Position numbers and translations under genes: made by a program
Notes under the pieces: model-generated
What the model was told of the DNA's origin: nothing
Database searches by the model: none
Seen by the model: the letters and a program-made list of their open reading frames with translations, nothing else
In this document: in pieces, positions 14,087-19,487 of the stretch
Numbering within the stretch: position 1 is the stretch's first letter
Layout of the letters: each line of letters starts with the position of its first letter
Source: Phycisphaerae bacterium
Lineage (GTDB): Bacteria > Planctomycetota > Phycisphaerae > Tepidisphaerales > Tepidisphaeraceae
Assembly (NCBI GenBank): GCA_030448225.1
Contig: JAUJNJ010000113.1
Location: forward strand, 1-19,487
Length of the DNA: 19,487 bases
Reading direction: 5' to 3'

Positions 14087-16479
14087 TTACGCGGCGGCGG
14101 CGATGCGTTGAACGATGGCTCGTTCGCCCGTTTTCGGCTTGTCGTCCCGGTCGGTCGCGCGTTTCTGCCGGCTCGTTCGAAATGAGGGCGCCGGCGCGGT
14201 CCGGCGCGATGGTGCCGGCGTCGCGGCGGTGCCGGTCGCCGCTGCCGGCGGGCTGGCGCGCTGTTCACGGATCTCGCGGAGCTGCGCCGGGTCTCGCCTG
14301 TCGAGCGGCGGGTCCATCCGCATCGCGGCGTCGATCAGCGGCAGCGCGTCCTGCGCGTTGCCCCCGCGCTGCAGGCGGTCGGCCTCGTTCTTGATCTTCG
14401 GGCCGACCGTGCCCTGCTGCTGCGGGTCATGGGCGATCATGCTCGCCGCCGAACACGGGCGGCCTGGTCGTACTGCTTGCTCTGGAGCAAGGCGTCCATC
14501 AGTTGGAGGATCAGGCTCTCCAGCACCTGCCCCGGCGCGTTCTTCATCACGAAGTAGTCGAGCGACTGCAGGTACGGCACCGCGTCCGCCGGCCGCTTCA
14601 GCTTCAGGTAATCGACGCCGATGTTCTGCCGCTGAAGGGCGATGTTCTCCCGGCTCTCCGGGTCGTCGCGATCGGCGAGGCGGGCGGCCGCCAAGAGGAT
14701 CTCGACGTGGATCTCCGGCTCGTTGCGGAACCGCTGCGCGACGCACGAGCTGCGCTCGCGGGCGGCGGGGAGGAGCGAGCGGAAGACCTGCCGCGTCCCC
14801 TCGCGGACCGACGCCTCGGGCTCCTGGCGCGGGTCCATGCTTTGTGCAGGAGCGTGTCGGCCTGTTCGAGCCCGCCCACCCGCCCCAGCGCGACCATCGC
14901 CTGGAGGCGGACCGACGCGTCGCTCCCGGCCCACCCAGTCGACGATCATGTCCGCGGCGTTGGGGTCGGCGAGCTCGCCGAGGCCGACCATCGCGACAGC
15001 GGACGCGCGCGCGCTCCGCGCGCCAAGCAACTCCTGGGCGAGCGCCAGGAGTCCGGGTGGCGCAGCGCGGCGAGCACTTGATCGCGGCCAGGCGCAGCTC
15101 CTGGGCGTCGGGCTGGCCGCGGGTGTTGCGGATCAGGTTGTTCAGGTCCTCGGCCACCTGCCGGGCGAGGTTCGGGTCGGCCTGCAGCAGCTTCGGCAGC
15201 TGCGCGCGGATGCTGGCGGCGGCGGCGCGGGCGACGACGACCGACGGGTCGTTCAGCAGGTCGCGCAGCAGCGGGACGACGCGCAGGTCGGCCACGCGCG
15301 CGCGTCGAAACGGATCTGCGCGACGCGGACGGCCTCGTCGGGCTCGACCGGCAGTTGGGCGAGCAGCGTCGTCGGCGCGGGCCTCGTTGAGGATGAAGAT
15401 CGTCTTGGCCGCCGCCAGGCGCACCGCGCTGCTGTTGTCGCCGACGAGCTCGATCAGCCGGGCGCGGATCGGCTGGTCGACGACCCCCTCGTTGAACGCG
15501 GCGACCGAGAGGGCCACGCCCTTGGCCCGGACGTCGCTCACGGGCGACCGCAGGAACTCCAGCAGCACGCCGGGTCGGGCCGCCCGCGCGCGCGCGCGGT
15601 ACTGGCAGCTCGAGCATCGCCCCGAGTTCCTCCACCAGCTCCGTGTTGCGCCGGGCGCAGCTCGTCGCGGCCACCGGCGCAGGGCGGGCAGGAGGCCGGC
15701 GCACTCGGCGTCGGGCAAAGCGGCGTCGCGCGTGAGCCACTGCCGCCACTGCTGAGGGTCCCGGCGGCGAACTCGCGCCCGTCCGCTCGGTTCGGCCAGG
15801 GCCTCGGCGGCGTTGCCGCGGACGATCGCCTCCTTGTCCGACATCAGCCCGACGAGCGCCCGGCGCCGCGCGGCGATCCGGGATCGTGCCCATCGCCCGC
15901 GTGGCGATCGCCCCGGTGGGTGACCGGCTGCTGCGGGTTGGACGCAGAAGTTTGCCGAGCTGCGTCAGCGCCGGCGTGGCCTTGTACGAGGCGAGCGCGT
16001 CGGCGGCGGGATGGCGAGGAACTTTGCCTTGAGGGGCTTCGATCAAGGTGCGGTCGGCGAGCTGGCCGGCGATGAGCGGGATGAGCTCGGCCGCCGCGCG
16101 GCGTCGGTCGGGATCGCGCGTAGCACCGCCGCCCGCACGTCGCGTGTCGGGCCCGGGCAGCGACAGGATGCGGGTGAACGTCTCGCGCTAGGTCGCCGCC
16201 GCGTGGCGATGCGGCGGGCGGCCTCGTCGCGCGCGATCCGCTTGGCGGCGGGGTCAGCGCCGGGCGGGTTGTCCAGCGGCCTCGACGAGCCGCGCGACTC
16301 GCGGGCGGCGCGGCTCGGCGGGAGATCACTTCGGCGGGCGGCGGGGCGGGCGCGTCTGGTTGGCCGACTCGCCCGGCGGCGGTTGTGCAGGGTCGGCGGG
16401 TCGTGCGGGCGCGCGCGGGGTCGGCGGGCTGGGCGTTCAGCGCAAGGGGTGCGGGCGTCGCGGCGAGGGCCGCCAACAA
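14087..16479 (-). CDS. Secreted HEAT-repeat protein with TPR-like C-terminal part (many frameshifts)
   Basis: The N-terminal end shows a hydrophobic Ala/Leu stretch (LLAALAATPAPLALNAQPAD) like a signal peptide, near 16479, followed by a proline-rich linker. HEAT-like helices then appear in all three frames: ALASYKATPALTQLGKLL, GAIATRAMGTIPDRRAAPGA, MSDKEAIVRGNAAEALAEPS, LLEFLRSPVSDVRAKGVALS, LIELVGDNSSAVRLAAAKTI, VVPLLRDLLNDPSVVVARAA, ASAVAMVGLGELADPNAADM and MVALGRVGGLEQADTLLHKA. Near the C-terminus, TPR-like helices (NIGVDYLKLKRPADAVPYLQ, LMDALLQSKQYDQAARV) precede an Ala/Pro/Arg-rich tail that stops at 14087. Repaired length is around 800. HEAT and TPR solenoids bind proteins, so a scaffold role outside the cytoplasm is likely. 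The start codon is not fixed, because the upstream frame is also disrupted. Confidence 0.65.
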
Positions 16480-16499
16480 CGCCGCGGCTGATCCATCGC

Positions 16500-17030
16500 G
16501 TCGATCACGTCACGCCTTGCTGCCGAACTCCCGACATCGACGGGACCACGCGCGCGCGGGCCGCGGCCGGGCCCGGGGCCGACAAATCCCGTTCCCCGCC
16601 GCAGATAAGTCGCCCGACCCGCGCCGCCGCCGCCCCGCGGCGTAATTCAACACCCGTCCTCCAGCCTTATCGTCGCGACGCGGAAGTTACCGTATTTTAT
16701 GCCTTTCAAAAAGCCGTCGATCCCGGCGTTCCGCGCGGCCGCCGGCGGCCCCGCCCGGCGGTGCAGCCGGCGGCGTGACCAATCTTACGGCATGCGGAAC
16801 GCTTCTTGCCAACTCGTCGCCCGAACGATTTAATACGGGTGTCCGCACGCCACGCGGCTACGGGCGCGCGACACGAGTGCGACGCGAGTGGAACCCACCG
16901 ACGCCGATCGCCAGCCCAATCCGCCTCACCCGGCAAATCCGGCTAAAGTTGCAGGGTCGCGACTCGGCACGAGGGCGACGGGCGGCGGCGATCGCGACCC
17001 GACGGGGTTTGACCAAGGCAGGCAGTCCGC
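16500..17030. other. Divergent upstream region of the HEAT and TPR genes
   Basis: I see no credible gene in this 530-nt interval. It contains AT-richer patches, notably around 16680-16715 and 16786-16835, against an otherwise GC-rich background. It should carry the promoters for the HEAT-repeat gene (leftward) and the TPR gene (rightward). One candidate promoter is listed separately. Confidence 0.45.
16806..16834 (+). promoter_or_regulatory. Candidate sigma-70-type promoter
   Basis: TTGCCA at 16806-16811 and TTTAAT at 16829-16834 are separated by exactly 17 nt, and lie in an AT-richer patch upstream of the TPR gene. The leader to the ATG at 17031 would be about 190 nt, which is long. A match of this quality can arise by chance. 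Confidence 0.3.
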
Positions 17031-18348
17031 ATGAGCGACTGGGACGACGCCGAACGCAGGGTCGAGAAGGCAGGAGCTCTTCGAGCAGCGTTGGCACGAG
17101 GCCCTGGAAGAACTCCAGGCCGCGACCTCGACCAACCCCTACAACGGGAGCTGGTTCTTCAACATCGGGCTGACGCTCGACGAGATGAGCCGCCACGACG
17201 AGGCGATCGACGCATACCGCGACGCGCTGGAGATCGACGCCAACGACCTGCAGGCGCTGGACCACCTCGGCATCGACCTGCACCGCATCGGCAAGTACGA
17301 CGAGGGCGCGCACCTTCCAGCGGATGGAGAAGATCGACCCCGCGTGCGAGGGCGTCGTACTGCCACCGCATCATCACCTACAGCGAGATGGGCAGCACGA
17401 CCGGGCCGAGGAGATGTTCTACCTCGCCCGGCTCTACAAGGAGCACTGCCCGCACTGCTACTACAACATCAGCCACAGCCTCAACGAGCCGCGGCCTGTA
17501 CGACAAGGCGATCTACTGCTGGCAGAAGACGCTCGACCTCGACGAGACCCACGCCGACGTGCAGGTCCGCATCGCCGAAGCCCTGTGGGGCAAGGGCGAA
17601 CTCGAAGCGCGCCCGCCAGTACTACCTGATCGGCCTGCGACAGGACCCGGGTAACACCGACGTGCTGCTCGACCTCGGCGATCTGCTCCTGGAGATGGGC
17701 CGCGGCGAGGAGGCGGGCGAGAAGTTCCGCCGCGCGATCGAGCTCGCCCCCGAAGAGCCGGCCGGCTACTACTACGGCCAATGGCTGCTCCGGGCCGGCC
17801 GCGACGACGAGGCGATCGCCGCGTTCTCCAAGGTGCTACAGCTCGACCCCACCTACCCCGGCGCGCCATGGCCTCGGCGAACTGTACCACCGCAAACGCG
17901 AGGCCCCGGCCGCCCGCAAGCACCTTCGCCGAGCTTTTGCTGCGGCCGCAGGAGCCGCAGATTCTGCTCGATTTGTCGAACCTGCTCGTGGACACCGGCC
18001 AGTGCCGCGCCGCCGTCGCCTGCCTGAAGCGGCTGATCGCGCTCGAGCCGAACAACGTCGCCACCCTGGCAGAACCTGGCCGTCGCCCAGTTCATCGTCG
18101 GCCGCTACATCGACGGCATCGCGAGCTGCCGCGAAGTGCTGCGCGTCGAGCCCGAGGAACGCGATGGCCCTCTACAACCTCGCCCTCGCCTACGAGCACC
18201 TCGGCCAGTACGACGACGCGGCTCGAATGGGTCCAGAAGGGCCTGGCGCGCGACCCGAAGGACCTCACTCCAAAAGCTCGAACTCCGCGTCCGCGTCCTG
18301 CGGTGGCGCGGGAAGCTCATCGCCGCGGCACGCAAGTTGTGGAAGTAG
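17031..18348 (+). CDS. Tetratricopeptide repeat protein (many frameshifts)
   Basis: The ATG at 17031 (MSDWDDAERRVEKA) is preceded by AAGGCAGG. TPR units are recognisable from start to end: NGSWFFNIGLTLDEMSRHDE, AIDAYRDALEIDANDLQALD, HLGIDLHRIGKYDE, then AEEMFYLARLYKEHCPHCYY, YDKAIYCWQKTLDLDETHAD, YYLIGLRQDPGNTDVLLDLG, FRRAIELAPEEPAGYYYGQW, AIAAFSKVLQLDPTYPGA, LLDLSNLLVDTGQCRAAVAC, ALYNLALAYEHLGQYDDAA and the end LRWRGKLIAAARKLWK at 18348. About ten repeats fill nearly the whole ~436 residues. There is no signal peptide, so it is probably cytoplasmic. It would act as a protein-binding solenoid; no partner can be named. At least seven frame changes occur (for example near 17085, 17310, 17360, 17495, 17610, 17865 and 18065). 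Confidence 0.8.
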
Positions 18349-18450
18349 TTCCTCACCCCGTTCGTGTGCGTGCTGCACAACCATCCAGTGGACGGCCCAA
18401 CGGCCACGGCACAGCACATTCGAATCATTAGGTAACGGTGTCGGATCATT

Positions 18451-18951
18451 TCACTTCAGTGTCTGGTGATCCTCGCCGTCGATGGTCACCTGGAAGTCGC
18501 CGATCCACGTCAGGTTTGGATCATCAGAAGGTGAAATGGCAACCCAGTTCGTCCGATGCGACACGACGGAACTCTGCGAGCGTGCCGGACCGAAATTACC
18601 TGCGGCTTGAGTCTCTGATTTCAGGTAATACTGGCTACTTTCAGTACTCGCATCACCAGTTCTCTGGTTCTCGGAGTAGAGGATCAGCAAGTTCATAGCC
18701 TCATGAGCTAGATGAATGCTCCAAGCATGCGGGTTCGCTGGCGGACTGCCGAACCAACCGGTATTGCAATAGACGTGGTCGATAACTCGTAATGCGGTAA
18801 GTAGGGCGTGCTTCCGATGCGCCAGCACCTCCTCACGCGCCTTGTCGCGCCGTTCGAGCCGTCGAAAAACAGCTTGTACGACAACAGTTGCAGCTAAGGA
18901 TAAAATGGCCACGACCGCCGTGATCCATGCCGCAAGCACGGTAGAATCCAT
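18451..18951 (-). CDS. Membrane-anchored hypothetical protein of lower GC content
   Basis: A 166-residue intact frame starting with ATG at 18951 (MDSTVLAAWITAVVAILSLA). Residues 8-30 form one membrane segment, followed by a basic, probably coiled-coil stretch, RRLERRDKAREEVLAHRKHA, then a soluble region with HVYCNTGWFGSPPANPHAW, LAHEAMNLLILYSENQRTG and DPNLTWIGDFQVTIDGEDHQ. I do not recognise it. The base composition and codon choice are visibly AT-richer than all neighbouring genes, suggesting later acquisition. It converges on the TPR gene and follows the phosphatase gene with a 224-nt gap. Confidence 0.6.
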   Translation of the reverse strand: MDSTVLAAWITAVVAILSLAATVVVQAVFRRLERRDKAREEVLAHRKHALLTALRVIDHVYCNTGWFGSPPANPHAWSIHLAHEAMNLLILYSENQRTGDASTESSQYYLKSETQAAGNFGPARSQSSVVSHRTNWVAISPSDDPNLTWIGDFQVTIDGEDHQTLK

Positions 18952-19010
18952 GTGGAGTTCTCGAAGACATAACTACGACATCCGGTACATGAACTGATTG
19001 GGGTGATTGC

Positions 19011-19028
19011 CCGGCGGTACACCGCCGG
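19011..19028. other. Perfect short palindrome between two - strand genes
   Basis: CCGGCGGT at 19011-19018 and ACCGCCGG at 19021-19028 flank AC, forming an almost uninterrupted palindrome. It lies downstream of the phosphatase gene and upstream of the low-GC gene, both on the - strand. There is no T-tract on that strand, so it may be a Rho-dependent pause, an operator or chance in GC-rich DNA. Confidence 0.35.
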
Positions 19029-19175
19029 CGCTAGCCGTGACCTTACCAAGTCGCGGGCACGGCGGCAGCACCGGACTATCAGATATCAGTGATTCGCGTT
19101 CTGTGTTTTTGAGAAGGGCCGCGGTGGTTGCCGCGAGACGTCGGTGCGGCGGGCGGGGTGCAGTCGGCGCCGCGA

Positions 19176-19487
19176 TCACTCCACCCGCGCGACCATGATC
19201 GTCACGTCGTCGTTGGGCTTGGTCATCCCGGCGAACTTGCGCATCTCCCAGAGGATGTTGTGGGCGACCGTGTCGGCGGTGGGGCCGCCGCGCTTCAGGG
19301 CGTCGACGATGCGCTGGCGGCCGAAGCGCTCGAAGCGGAAGTTGGCGGCGTCGGGCAGGCCGTCGGTGTAGAGCAGCAGGATGTCGCCGAATTCCAGCTC
19401 GAACAACGACTGCACGTACGGCTCGTCCTCGCTCACACCGAGCACCATGTTGTCGTTCGCCAGTTCGATCACCTCGCCGTCGCGCAG
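19176..19487 (-). CDS. SpoIIE/RsbU-type PP2C serine phosphatase (C-terminal part)
   Basis: The frame is open from the right window edge to TGA at 19176-19178, giving the last ~103 residues; the start lies outside. The sequence LRDGEVIELANDNMVLGVSE, then FELEFGDILLLYTDGLPDAA, FERFGRQRIVDAL and the end KPNDDVTIMVARVE match the SpoIIE phosphatase domain (PP2C-like). The Asp residues in YTDG and NDD are the expected metal-binding acids. Such proteins dephosphorylate anti-anti-sigma factors in partner-switching control of sigma factors or secretion. What signal domain lies at the N-terminus cannot be seen. Confidence 0.88.
   Translation of the reverse strand: MRDGEVIELANDNMVLGVSEDEPYVQSLFELEFGDILLLYTDGLPDAANFRFERFGRQRIVDALKRGGPTADTVAHNILWEMRKFAGMTKPNDDVTIMVARVE

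Noticed and set aside
13844..14185. 113-codon + strand frame in the convergent gap
   Set aside because: No ribosome-binding site, arginine-rich, and it overlaps the end of the HEAT-repeat gene.
14115..15755. 546-codon + strand frame opposite the HEAT-repeat gene
   Set aside because: Serine/arginine-rich shadow. Helical repeat patterns appear on the - strand in three frames.

Overview
The window looks like one piece of a high-GC bacterial chromosome (roughly two thirds G+C by eye). Its gene set, dispersed inverted repeats and a GxxExxY-family gene together suggest a Planctomycetota-like organism, perhaps of the Phycisphaerae type. That placement is an inference. No rRNA, tRNA or marker gene is present to confirm it.

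Layout. Positions 1-2260 hold the end of a NitT/TauT-type ABC importer operon on the + strand: substrate-binding protein (partial), permease and ATPase. A gene-free stretch follows (2261-2839) with a REP-like array. From 2840 to 5647 the genes lie on the - strand: an M29-family metallo-aminopeptidase, three small proteins each with one C-terminal membrane segment, and a GNAT acetyltransferase. From 6100 to 9518 (+) there is a small glycine-rich membrane protein, then gnd and zwf, the two dehydrogenases of the oxidative pentose phosphate pathway. An unrecognised multi-pass membrane protein (9537-10959, -) converges on zwf. From 11513 (+) come a zinc-dependent alcohol dehydrogenase-like protein, a GxxExxY nuclease-fold gene enclosed in 40-bp terminal inverted repeats, and a QueC-like protein with a degenerate PP-loop. 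A secreted HEAT/TPR-type protein (14087 to about 16479, -) and a TPR protein (17031-18348, +) diverge from a shared upstream region. The right end holds a lower-GC membrane-anchored hypothetical gene and the C-terminus of a SpoIIE/RsbU-type PP2C phosphatase.

Two window-wide patterns stand out. First, at least six long inverted-repeat elements sit in the gaps between genes, several of them inside operons and within a few to about 20 bases of a stop codon. Five have arms built from short modules of mostly 8 bp (ACACGGAG, ACGCCAAG or ACGCGGAG types) and one from 7-bp modules. Only one, at 12494-13017, carries a gene, and that gene encodes a GxxExxY protein. This is the best candidate in the window for an under-described system: a family of non-autonomous hairpin elements plus one member carrying a nuclease-fold gene.

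Second, nearly every gene between about 6.2 and 18.35 kb is broken by several small frameshifts, while catalytic motifs stay intact and some indels come in compensating pairs. Genes outside that zone are clean. This looks like uncorrected sequencing or assembly error rather than mass gene decay, so gene spans in that zone are given as the reconstructed whole gene.
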